NCBI GenBank assembly: GCA_015501595.1
Contig: JADNRX010000778.1
Coordinates: 1-23,094, forward strand
Reading direction: 5' to 3'
Origin: Hymenopellis radicata
Lineage: Eukaryota > Basidiomycota > Agaricomycetes > Agaricales > Physalacriaceae
DNA length: 23,094 nt
Shown here: in pieces, positions 9,178 through 19,095 of the stretch
Layout of the letters: each line of letters starts with the position of its first letter
How positions within the stretch are numbered: position 1 is the stretch's first letter
Notes under the pieces: model-generated
The model's input: the letters and a program-made list of their open reading frames with translations, nothing else
What the model was told of the DNA's origin: nothing
Database searches by the model: none
Made by a program: the position numbers and the translations under genes

Positions 9178-10726
9178 CTAAGGCAACGGCTCCCTACTGC
9201 TGGAGAGCCTGTTCAAATGGATATACACATCTGTCCCGAACCCATCCATCGCAATTAACCTCAGATCACCTCCGAAGTATCTGGCATACTAGAGATAATG
9301 TCAGTAAGCAAGTGATAAATGAAAGGGAGTGGTGGGTGAAGAGGTACTCACCAATCTTGACAACGGTAATCCGTACCCAAAGCCAGCCATCGGGGCCTTG
9401 AAGTCACTAGCATTGAAATCCTCAGCCACACCCTGTCCCTCCATGGTCGTATACATGTACGTCCAGATCAACGGTATAGCGCTTCTCGGTATCCCACCTC
9501 CCTCATCACTAATCTTGATGGTAATATCTTCCGTACCCTCCACAACCACCACCTTGATCGGCGGGTAATTCTCGCAATCCACGCCAAACCTTTCCACCAC
9601 CGCCCGCAGCGAGTTTTTCAATAACTCGAAAACAATGTGGGACAAATGTCCCGGCACGTAGGCGAACTCCAGATGTGGTGGACATATGAGCTGCACAGGC
9701 GGACCACGGAACATGGCATAGTGCTCTTCACACACGAACCGCGCGTTCTCGATCGACTCTTGCACGATGTCGTGCACGTTGGCGTTCGTGCAGATGATAC
9801 CGACGTAGTCCGGATGGGATCCTTGGCTGTTGAGGGCAATATGTTGCCCAATGAGGAATCGAATACCGATACGCGACATGTAGAAACGGTCGAGCCACGC
9901 TTGAACGTCCAATCCTATGTTAGGTGCGTTGCAGCTCCGTTTCCACTCAAGAACACCTTGAGCGACGGTGGTGACAGTAGGGTCGTGCCGCGTCTTGATT
10001 TGCTCCAGAGTTTTCGTAAATCGAGCATTATAATCCTGCACTTGCGGAGGAAGGCTCAAGGATGATGGTGGAGAGAAATACCGCCGCTCCATGGGTACGC
10101 GAAGCTTCAGTTTATTGAAGCCGTTTCCACTCTTTGTTGGAGGATGTGTTGTGTGGTGATACGACGCGTGTAGGTGGGGATTGTTGGCGTAATCTTCTAC
10201 CATCTGGGCAAGAGAAGGATTGGGTGTAGGCTCGGGTAACAAACCGTCGGATGCAGTGCCATTGAGAGCGCGACGGACGTCCGGAGGCAAGTTTATCGGA
10301 GGAAATGTTATTAGCTCCTACACCATGATGAGCCAACGTTCCATAACCATCACAGTTACGCACCTCAAACGACTGGGCATACCAGTTCTTGACCTTTTTT
10401 ATCGACGGCATATCGCTCAGGCTATGAGGCAGTTCATCGAGTTCCTTGACGCGATGTGCTAGGCGCACGGGCAACTCCTCTGAAATCCGAGTGAGTCATA
10501 TTCCGGTCACTGTCGCACACGACGTACCCGCTAGGAACTGGCTCGCCTTCAACAACGTCCCCTGCGATGGATTCTGACCAAACAGCACCATCTGCTGCAG
10601 CGAAACTGGGATACATTAAATCTGGAAAAAGCAGACAATAGGGTTGCATACCTCCCGTCTGCGGAATGACGCAAAGTGGTGTATCTTGTCCCATAGGCTG
10701 GGCGTTATGCGGAACAAGGCAGTCAT
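9178..10726 (-). CDS. Mitochondrial pyruvate dehydrogenase kinase (PDK/BCKDK family), one-base frameshift in exon 1
   Basis: PDKs phosphorylate the E1-alpha subunit in the mitochondrial matrix and switch off the pyruvate dehydrogenase complex; they use a GHKL (histidine-kinase-like) ATP fold. The exons are 10726-10652, 10605-10528, 10479-10364, 10314-9352 and 9288-9178, about 447 aa. It begins [20 protein letters not shown] and continues [20 protein letters not shown], then [20 protein letters not shown]. The N-box ELLKNSLRA is near 320, DEGGGIP near 360, and [11 protein letters not shown] near 401 with [14 protein letters not shown] [10 protein letters not shown] at the end. Between HHFASF and PQTG one C is missing (TTCCGCAG, about 10660-10667), so the two parts are in different frames. 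An ATG at 10694 could start an in-frame but unnatural N-terminus. I think an assembly error is likelier than loss of function, because everything else is intact. Mitochondrial versus branched-chain substrate cannot be told from the sequence alone. Confidence 0.9.
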
Positions 10727-11281
10727 CCTGGGCTCATCAGTGGTCGCGCAGTGGTCGTCGTTGTATGCGCCGTGCTCTCCGTCGTCGTGGAGGTAGAAAG
10801 CAAAGTACTGGTGTGGGGGAGCGGGGAAGCCCTGATTTCATTTCACATGTTATATATCACGTGTCCACGAATCGCCGTGAAGCCGATTGGCTGCGCGTAA
10901 GTAATGGCGATCGTCATTCTCATCTCAACCAAGGCTCGGTCTGCCTCGACTGGCAGTAGTCTGGCCGATTACGCTACTTGCTCGTCGTTCTCATCTCGGT
11001 TTCATGCCCGCCAAGGCGCGCCCATTCATCAACAGAGTCTTCCCACCACCTGCGGTCACGGCAGTCCGTTGTCTTTCCGATCCGTTCAAAGTCCGTGTAT
11101 TTCCGCAAGCTTCACAAGTCTTTGAGGAATGGGAATACTGGGTGACTTTCCATAACACTGTGTAGATTAAATTCAATCAAAGGTTGAGAAAAAGCTGTCT
11201 TGCCGAGCCCGCCGACCGTCCTAAAGGGTCTTCGGCGCTGCTCGCTCCACTTTTGATGGCAAAACAGTGTCTTCAGATTTC

Positions 11282-11319
11282 GAGTCTGAAGGAGGGGTGC
11301 GCACCCTCCCTCCAGACTC
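11282..11319. repeat. 38-bp near-palindrome
   Basis: GAGTCTGAAGGAGGGG and CCCTCCCTCCAGACTC meet around a central TGCGCA. 16 of 19 positions pair. It is GC-rich and could form a cruciform or a stable RNA hairpin; no function is evident. Confidence 0.6.
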
Positions 11320-11914
11320 AGATGTAACAAAATGATAGTTTGCACATCCGAATTCGGCAGAAGGGAGGCGGCATCGCGTCGGCATGCCGTGTTCATATCC
11401 CAATATGATTCAATGTGGATATAACGGGCACCGTGACTGCTGCGCCACTATTCAACAACATCGCGGTGTTTGCTGGAGCCTGACTGAGCCAGAATGGCCC
11501 CAATAATTTCACCTGAAACAGTGTGAATTCAGTACTGAGGCAATACAACAGCCTCCTGCTAGCTAGGTAAACTGGAGAGTCCTTATTTCTTGTGATTGTA
11601 GATAAACAGGCTTATGGTTTACATTCTGACTAGATACTCACAATGATAACTGCCCCTGACCTGTTTGAAGATGATTTTGAATCTAAAATCGTTATGGAAA
11701 GTTATCCACTCAACGCCGCCAGAGTGTGCTACAAGCATTCAGCCTGTCAATCTATGTGTAACGCGACGGTAAATTCACGTCTGGAGTGCTAATTTCTTAT
11801 TAGAACAGAGGCCTCAACAACAAGGGTTGGAATCAGTCAAGCACAGTTCTACATCTCGTTCCGGTTTACATTTCACCTCTGATCCGAACATATCAAGCCG
11901 GGAGGGCGCAACGC

Positions 11915-11962
11915 GGCCGAGACTCGTCCCGCTCAAGGAACGGCATTTTTCTAGTCTCGGCC
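11915..11962. repeat. 10-bp inverted repeat
   Basis: GGCCGAGACT and AGTCTCGGCC are separated by 28 bp. No surrounding gene was recognised. Confidence 0.5.
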
Positions 11963-12239
11963 TTCCGTAACGAAGTGAGTGGACCGTTCCTTCACACGAC
12001 GGCCTCTGACCTAGGTTTGCCCGCGCATACTGAAAGACCAAGCTAGAGGTGATGGACTATGTCTCCATGTCAATGGGAGACAGACAAGTTCTATTAACTC
12101 TGGATGGTGTCTATTAGTATTAAGTTTAATTCTATGTCGGACATAGCTCTCAGGCGGGCACAGTTATGGGGCTTCCATTGTTCTGCCTACTAGTACATTG
12201 AAATGTGGAACCAGGCGCTGCGGATAGGCCCGTTTTCAT

Positions 12240-12375
12240 GACGCCTCGTTGCCTGAATTGTCGCGAAAAGCTCATCACGCTCTCTTGGCCTTTCAGCCAT
12301 CGCCTCAGCGCTTTCTGGCATGCTACATAGTAACCCAAGCCAGCCGGAATCGTGTTTCAGTGCTTCGACCTCCAC
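12240..12375 (-). pseudogene. Relic of the unknown gene at 19096-20161
   Basis: The minus strand reads AEAMAERPRERDELFATIQ, then ATRRHENGPI. The intact relative at about 20.0 kb reads ADAIAERPRERDELFAAIQ. The DNA match is strongest over GCGAAAAGCTCATCACGCTC followed by TCTTGGCCT. Upstream residues fit only after a frame change near 12320, and no start or downstream exons follow, so this is a short decayed copy. Confidence 0.65.
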
Positions 12376-12925
12376 GAACCAGGGCGTCTAGACTCCTGCA
12401 ATCCAGGACGTTTGCTAGGGCGTACCTCCTGCTTCTGCTCGCCTTCTCCAGGGACTTGGGCCACTAACGCGTCTCGCTTCAGCGCCACAAGACTAACGGG
12501 GTTGGCCTCCAGCTATGAACCTTTCAGCGATCCAGAAAGCTTGAGGAAGACGGACTGAAGCTCCCTCTGTAAAACAAGGGTAGGAACTCTTTGCTTGCCC
12601 ACATGACGGAGCGCGTCGTGCGGACTGGAGTCGATTCCTAGGTGCCTGAAAGCTTTCAAGTCGTTCAGTAAGGACGGACCGTGCGTATGGTCCAGAGAAC
12701 AGAACGGCTCTAAAAAGCTCAGAGTCTACTTATTTGTATTTGGCGAATGATCCATGCGGATGGACTCGGCCTTTGGCATTGTCAAATTGGCAATGAACGC
12801 CCGTCAACGATGTAGTACGTAGATATTATAGACGACTAGGTTTTGTATCGAATAGATAGAGCAGTATTATAGTAAAAGTAACATTTGCCTTCCAGCGAAC
12901 CCTCTCCTTGCTTTGCCTCTCTTCG
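12376..12925. other. Downstream of the FunK1 gene; no gene seen
   Basis: No splice-supported or motif-bearing frame was found. It presumably includes the 3' untranslated region of the FunK1 gene. Confidence 0.4.
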
Positions 12926-15315
12926 TCATTCGGCTTCCACATGCGCACACTGCTTCTTGCGAACACCCTCCTCCTCCTCAGGCTCCTCACCATCCTGGAA
13001 CGCCCGTTTCGGAGGATGCTGAGCAGCCGCCTGAGCTGCGTCAAACTCAAAGATCACGTCCCTCACCGCTTTGTACCCAACCCGAGACTCGGACAACCGT
13101 TGATGGATAGCCAGGAAGCCATTATGTAGGCACTGATAGTATCCTCGTTGGAAGAACTTTGAATCCCAGCGCGTCAAGGACCGGAAATCGGGGTCGAGCG
13201 GTTCCGTAGCCTCAACGTCCCGGTAGAGTCCAATGAGAACGTCGAAACATCTCAACCCTTCGACAAGAACCGATCCCCCTGGAACTCGCCCATACAGCGC
13301 AGTGAGAGCATCGACAGCGGGCCTAGCGTTGTTGTAGTCAAGGAGAAAGCCGCGGCGCTCGGGTGAGCCATCCTTCTTGAGCTGGTCACGATAATACTGA
13401 ACATCGCGTCGGATTTGGGCCGTCTCAGCGGCGTTTACACAATCCGGGACGTTATCGAATAAGAACCGGACGTATATCCATAGCGCGGCTTCGAGGTCGT
13501 GGGCGAAATTGTGCCGGAAGAACGGCTTCCTAATGGCTTTTTCGTTCGGAATAAAATAATGGGATCGGCTTGCATACTCGACAGCCATGTAGCCTGGAGT
13601 ACCCTGAAAGGTTGTCTAGCACAAGGTATAAGTATATGTTTAGAAAGACTTACAATTATGGATTTCTCGGTGAAGCGGGCATCGTAAGGTCGTGCATATT
13701 CAAGGTCCGAGATCTTCAGTTGCCAGCCATTGGCCGATGGATACATTAAACAGTTCCCGGAACTGACATCGTGATGGGTAAAGCGTGCAAGGCGCATATA
13801 ATAAAGGCCTAGCAGATGTCAGTTTGGAGCAAGTAGAAGAGAAAGTTGCTAGACAGTACCTTGAATGAGTTGAGCCATTCCCAGAGCGAAAGTCGCATAA
13901 CCAGACAACCTGGATATGCAGCAGCACTCCTCCTCAAATACCACTCTTCTGTGAGTTTTCGCCTGGAGCTTCGGGAGATCTTTGGGTGCCTCTATATCCT
14001 TACAATCATACGATGCGGAATAGGTCATCATGCTAAAGTCAGACTCAGGCACAAGTGCCATATCGACCGCGCCGTTGAACTCGACAGCCGCATCCAATGC
14101 GATCGTCAAAAAGAATTTTTTCGCGTCTTCTGCCAGCAGACCCGTCGTACCCAGAGGACATTCGTCGGCAGGTACGCCAACTTTGTCCAAGTCCCGAAGC
14201 GCATCAAAAATTGCCGTCTGGATTTCCAGCTCGCCTTTCACAATCGACAATGGCCAGAAATCTTTCAACACCATTCTCTTCCCTCTGCGAGCCATGGTCT
14301 CGGGCTCCAATTCTGTCACTGTCCATACCCGCGGAGCATGAGTAACGACGTCAAGGTTTTTGAGTTGGGCAAGAGGTCGGCCGAGCGTCTGGTAGATTTT
14401 GGCGCCAATATGGAATCGATACTGAGTGTAGCCATAAGCGTCGACGCGAACGCGCGTGATGGTCGGATCGTAGCCGAGTTCCTCGCGAGAAGCAAACATC
14501 ATGAATATCAGAAAGCGTATGAGATGTTCCGGTTCCTGCAGCCAATGAGTTACATACTTAAATGTGGATCATAAGACAAGCAACTCACTGTGTGGTAGTC
14601 AAAGGGACTAGAAACGGCGATGTGGGATCGCGAGAAGTGGAAGAAGGTCATGGTCTTGCCCACAATTGTGAAGGCGGTCATAGAACGACGAGCGGGATCA
14701 GAGTAGAGTATGTGACTAGCCGCCGCGACAATGTCGATTTGTGTCTATGAAAACATGCTCAGTTCAAACACGCCAGAAGTTGAAGTAAGTAATGCGCACA
14801 TCTGGATGGTAGTCATACGACTTTCTAAATCTTGCGACAGAACTGATATCTTCGAGGGGAGCATCGTCACGTCGTCCACCTTCGCCAGTCAACGACGATA
14901 CAAGAACGAACTGGGCGTTTGTCTCGACAGGTTTCTCGAGAAGTGCGGAGTTCATGGTCCGACCGGGGTTGGATATCATCCTCGCTGTAGCACCGCCCAG
15001 CTTGTCCTTGCCCGCGTCCCAAGACAGACATATCTCATGGATCTTGTCTGCAATGGACTGCAGATGAGCGAATCTCGCATCCTCTGTCATGGCGTCGACT
15101 CTGATTTTGGCCCATCGTCTCTTTCTCAAAAGCCTGGACTCCTGCAGTTTGGAAATGACGTGGGAAACAAGGTCCTGGTTGTCCGTTTCGGTAAGCCTAT
15201 GAATGGCGAGGTGGTTGTCGGTGAAGGCAGTGGTGGAAAGAGTAACCGAATTATGAAGGATTTTCTTGTTGAGAATTTTGACCTGATCGCTGAGAGGACG
15301 CCGCGGCGAATCCAT
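12926..15315 (-). CDS. FunK1 fungal-type protein kinase, apparently intact, 5 exons
   Basis: FunK1 kinases are a group expanded in mushroom-forming fungi; substrates and role are largely unknown. The exons are 15315-14800, 14744-14589, 14535-13860, 13808-13654 and 13603-12926, 2181 nt or 726 aa, with introns of 50-55 nt and all phases consistent. An N-terminal region with an FRKS motif leads to DPARRSMTAFTIVGKTMTFF and EPEHLIRFLIF...ELGYDPT, typical of the family. The kinase Lys is in VLKDFW (K315). The catalytic loop is HHDVSSGNC (D463; Arg of HRD replaced by His) and the metal-binding motif is ISDLEYA (D484), the family form of DFG. GTPGYMAVEY follows, then FAHDLEAALW. The tail is acidic then basic (EPEEEEGVRKKQ). 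The exon 1 donor (GTGCGC at 14799) is the least certain junction. It has two decayed paralogues in the window. Confidence 0.9.
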
Positions 15316-16829
15316 GGACGCGGTTAAGACGTGGATGTCGATCCTGAGGGTGGTGGTGAATGAGGTCTACGAGGTAGTGGACTCGTTATGAGGTGAATGC
15401 TCGTAGACAACAAAGAACACTGTGCATGCCAGTGTTGTGACGGCTTCACAATGAAGCACGTGGTTCCGTGTTTGCCACAATAGAATAGCAGACAGAACAA
15501 TGGCAACCCAAAAAGGCAACGGGTAAACTGTGCGCGCCTTAAGATCAAAGGCGAGGTAAATCGAAAACCACCTACGCCAAATTATATCGCCATTACAGTA
15601 ACACAGCCTGTAACTGGTATCATAAAGTTGGTGTCTGCAGTTGTGGAAGCTAATTCAGAGGTCAGCCAGCAAACAGAGACAAGTAAAAAGACCGCTGACA
15701 CGAAGCTTGAAAGTCATCTTTTTTTTTGACGAGTCCGAGCTGTCCAGTCGGCATTGACGCGTTGGCTGAGAAGAGAAAGTTGAACCTAAAACAATGTCCA
15801 TACGACAGCCAGGCGGAAGAGACTGTAATCGATGTAAAATTGCAACCGAGACGAGTGCGCCGCTAGTGCTGAGTTCTGTCTTTTGTCCTTCGAGACGCCA
15901 TCCGTTTTTCTTCGGCGATACCCATAGTACCCCAAGGCTTGTAAGAGCAGTCTTTGCAACTGAGCTCGGTCAAATGTAATCAGGTGAACTCACCCACCAT
16001 TGCAGCCTGTAGGTTTGCTACTAGACTCCGTCGCGGACTTGACTTGCTCGTGAGCATGTCTGCAGGTAATACTTTTTCATAAGTTCAAGGTTAAAAGTCA
16101 TAGCTGGCGCTTTGACTCCACGTCAAGACCTCTGGTCCCATCTGGTCCAAAAAAATCAATCCTTCCTTCCTTTCGAGATGACTTTTTAGTGGGCTTACAA
16201 GTGAATTCGACAGGCTGAGCCATGTTGAATGTTTCTGGCGCCGCTCATGAGTCTTCTCAGCAGTTCTCAGCAATCTTCGTACCGTTCCGGACACGTTCCT
16301 GGGAGTCAGAAGTAAACGTAGCAAACTGATCGACATCACGGCTTTTCCCTTCCCTTTCCTCAATAGCACTGCATATCGTTGATGATCCAACGCTAACGGC
16401 GCGTCCCACCAAACTTCGCTTTCTCCGGTGAGCGTCTCCGCTGCAAATGCAGAGTTCGACTTGAGCGGCCGCGAGAACAGAGAGCCACATGTAGGTCTCA
16501 CAAATCCTGCCATCACATTCGCCCGGGACCATCAGCGCTCGGAGCTGGCATTGATGTTGATTAGACGCGTGTCTACAGAGGGTTTGAACAGTTCGTGTTT
16601 TCTATATGGCTGTTACATTGAACGCGCGTCGACGCATTCATAATGTTGTTGAAAAGGAGTCGCTATTATCCGTTAGATTCGGTATCATCGTTACAAGTAG
16701 ACGCTATAGCTGGCTCGTTCCAATCGTATCGTGAGTATACATTCTTTCAAATTACATGAGTGCTGAAGACAAGCTTGACCATAGGACTCCTACTACCCCG
16801 CTTTCTTATATCGTACTCGTAGTCCTGGA
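15316..16829. other. Long stretch without a recognisable gene
   Basis: Several short frames exist on both strands but none carries a motif I recognise or a convincing exon chain. A 23-bp stretch near 16398-16420 (GCGTCCCACCAAACTTCGCT) resembles 22409-22431, too short to interpret. Confidence 0.4.
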
Positions 16830-17223
16830 CACCGATAAGATATTATGTTCTCCAGCGCCGCATTGCTGACCGATGCGACGTTGGCAAACACACTATCTTC
16901 TGCTCTCGAGACGAATCCTCTTAACCATCCTCTTCGCCTTAATCCGCGCACCAAGTGTGAAATGCCAGCTCAGCATCTTCATCACGGATAACGTCAATGA
17001 GTACATCGGAGAAGATAACTGCCGAGAGTATCTTCTGCCCGATCTCCCAATGACCGTAGACGTGTCGGCCTCTCATCGTCAGATGAAGCGGTCGTGGCTC
17101 GGAGTAGCGCAGTACGTCCTGGACAACATTTATGTCGCTGAAGTGGTTAGCAAAACATGGCATGGACAGAGACTGCGTCGAGCATGTAATAGCGCTTGCA
17201 TGCTCGACGCAGTCTCTCTCCAA
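16830..17223 (-). pseudogene. Unknown-family fragment (copy C), the longest copy
   Basis: A minus-strand frame of about 94 codons ends at 16939 and includes RPLHLTMRGRHVYGHWEIGQ and SDVLIDVIRDEDAELAFHTW. After a frame change it continues RIKAKRMVKRIRLES, then AEDSVFANVAS. This aligns with copy A (DDELAFYVWQ, IKAKRMVKTIHLET, EGSVFASA). The family is unknown to me. Frame changes suggest decay. A perfect hairpin lies at its upstream end. Confidence 0.5.
17168..17217. repeat. Perfect 19-bp inverted repeat (hairpin)
   Basis: AGAGACTGCGTCGAGCATG (17168-17186) is exactly repeated in reverse complement at 17199-17217, with a 12-nt spacer. It has no terminator-like T run. Confidence 0.85.
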
Positions 17224-17289
17224 GAGCGGCAGACGTGCGAGAGCGCCTGCGAAACGTTCGTTCGTTCGCCGTCGCTTTCGGGTGTAAGT

Positions 17290-18239
17290 TCATAGGCGGC
17301 TCTGCTGATGGATCGTCGGCGCAAAATCGATGGCGTTCCACTCTGCAAATTATGGGACAGTGAGCGGTTAAATGTGCAAGAGAGGCAGAATAGCAGCTTA
17401 CTACGAGGTTTGACAAAAACATTCAAAATCATTGTTCCTCGCAAAGCGTTATCCACAGGCATTCCGGAGCCAGACCGGTGATAATATCCATAATGATACA
17501 TCCTCCGAACGAAACTTCCCCCACAATCGAAATGAGTGTAGCCACACTGCTCAGCATGCAGTATGAGTTTGTCCAGCTCGTATTCGGGGAAATATTTCAT
17601 GTTCGTGGACGTCCCCAAAATGACGATCCCACCCGAACTTGATTGAAGCTCTGAAGCAGACTGTATAAACCCGCGTAACAGTTCAGCGACAGGACCTTCG
17701 CCTCTTGCGCCACGGGGATTGAAACCAGATGACAGCATCCTTCGGGCAATCGGGATGCTCGTCGAAGAATCTTGACAGGCATCGAGCGTCCGCCCGCCAA
17801 GCATAAATGTGGTCGCTCAATGTCTGCCAAGTATCCCCGAGTCCAGAAAGGTAAGTCAGAAACTCCTCGAGGTCGTGGTGCACTGTGTTCAGTGTAAATC
17901 TGAGGGTTCCCGGCATACCAGAAGACAAAACATACTTGTCAAGTAGTCAGCATGAGAGTCCCGGCTTTGTTTCATCGCAGAGATGATATCCTTCAGGCGA
18001 GCAGCCTCCCCGCCTTTCTCATAGTAGGTCGCAAATACGCCATCTAGCGAGCCTCTGGCGACACCCAAGGCCAGCGGTAGTGTTCGGTGATTTGCCTGCT
18101 CCCCAACGAATAACACACTCCGCCTCTTATCAAGCAAGATGTCATTCAAAGCCTTTTCAGTGTCGGCGGACAGGAGAGTTAGATCAGCCTGTGGAGAACC
18201 GGAACCCAAAACATCTGTAATCCAAGTAGGGGTCTGCAT
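17290..18239 (-). pseudogene. BMT5-like (DUF2431) methyltransferase-fold protein with a frameshift
   Basis: The BMT5-like domain is a Rossmann fold known from 25S rRNA uridine methyltransferases. The exons are about 18239-17936, 17882-17402 and 17342-17290 with introns of 53 and 59 nt. The nucleotide-binding loop reads RRSVLFVGEQANHRTLPLAL (canonical members have VGEGxFSFA, so the glycine-rich part is altered). Later come DAVIWFQSPW, then LLRGFIQSASELQSSSGG, and a C-terminal part with HYGYYHRSG and ILNVFVKPR joined to KWNAIDFAP. Between FQSP and GPVAELL the frame moves by one base, most simply an extra C in the CCCC run near 17714-17717. It is a pseudogene or carries a sequence error. The start is uncertain because the upstream DNA is a Gag fragment. 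Confidence 0.6.
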
Positions 18240-18683
18240 GCGGCTGGGAGATTTCATGCGCACCTTTCTCATCGACGGCTGTGGCAAGAATATAGGTTTC
18301 GGCGGCCCTGGTCACGGTATTGGCGTCGGTGGTTGCAGACGGCAATGTGGATGATGTGGAAGTCGCGGCGGCTGATACGGCGTCGGGCGTTTTCTTCGTC
18401 TTCCTCTTCGCCTTGTACCACCAATTTGGTGCTTTGCCTTGTGCACCTCCTCCCTCGGCCCAGCATCTATCAGCAGTGTGTCCTTTCTTCCCACAATTGC
18501 TACACACCACAGACGCTGTTGTCGATGAAGAAGTGGATGCTGCTGATTCGTCACAGAGGCGTTGAATAACCAAGGGGCGATATTCAAGTTAATGGACTCA
18601 CCTCGGATGAAACCCATTAGACTGAGGAGGACGTCGTCGTGTTCAGAACAGTGTGTGGGTACATCGTGACTCGATGGCTTCAC
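18184..18683 (-). mobile_element. Copia-type Gag fragment with a zinc knuckle
   Basis: The minus strand encodes LVIQRLCDESAAS, then a CCHC knuckle CSNCGKKGHTADRC (18463-18504) followed by WAEGGGAQGKAPNWW, a pattern typical of Ty1/copia Gag proteins in mushroom genomes. Upstream, DDVLLSLMGFIRG fits the preceding Gag helix, but the frame changes before LEYRPLVIQ, as if one C were missing near 18593. No protease DSG motif, integrase, reverse transcriptase or LTR was found. The fragment runs straight into the BMT5-like gene and overlaps its proposed start in another frame. Confidence 0.65.
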
Positions 18684-18805
18684 ACGCCGTCGAAAGGTAC
18701 AGAGCGGCTGTCAAATGACTCAAATCCAATATTAGCAAGTATAAGGATAAGAGTCTGGATTCTCCAACAGAATTCCCTCCTCGGCCATCAGCGAAGACGG
18801 TGTCG

Positions 18806-19030
18806 CATGTTGAGGCGGATCAAGGAAAAGAGGATGGTCAAGTCGATCCATCTCGAGACCATGGCGGAAGGTAGCGTGTTTGCAAGCGCCACATTGCTTC
18901 CGTGAAGATAGACGTGGTGTTTAAGTTATCGTTGAACCCTTGGGAAATTGATTTTAAACGATGCCGACCGTCATTGTCAAAACATCCCAAGCCTGTTACC
19001 GAGATGATCTTGCCGCTCCCGAAATCTGCA
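18806..19030. repeat. Unknown-family fragment (copy B), internally inverted
   Basis: The plus strand at 18809-18904 encodes LRRIKEKRMVKSIHLETMAE, then GSVFASATLLP, matching copy A at about 90% in DNA by eye. The second part of copy A (2232-2285) is found here at about 18973-19025 but in the opposite relative orientation (AACATCCCAAGCCTGTTACC). So a rearrangement separated and inverted the two halves. Confidence 0.65.
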
Positions 19031-19095
19031 AGAATGCCAGTATCAGTAATGCAACGAGGGCAAGTTGGATCGGAAGAATTGTCGACCGTTGTGTT

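Larger units (their letters stand above)
10727..12239. other. Long stretch without a recognisable gene
   Basis: Upstream of PDK I find no gene with homology. A 53-codon plus-strand frame starts at 11004 (MPAKARPFINRVFPPP) and ends at about 11165. It has coding-like composition but no partner exons or known motif. Two inverted repeats are listed separately. Confidence 0.4.

Noticed and set aside
10991..11396. Two minus-strand frames with GGGKT and GGLGKT, resembling P-loops of an NTPase
   Set aside because: No Walker B or other NTPase motifs follow, the frames are short, and one is antisense to a better plus-strand frame.
14731..15327. Plus-strand 198-codon frame
   Set aside because: It is antisense to exon 1 of the intact FunK1 gene, which is supported by phase-consistent splicing and family motifs.
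15794..15979. CNRCK in a short frame, resembling the start of a Zn2Cys6 transcription factor
   Set aside because: Only two of the six cysteines are present and the basic linker is missing.
16873..17295. Plus-strand 140-codon frame with a hydrophobic start that looks like a signal peptide
   Set aside because: It lies antisense to fragment copy C and the hairpin. The hydrophobic stretch is the reverse of the conserved KAKRMVK segment.
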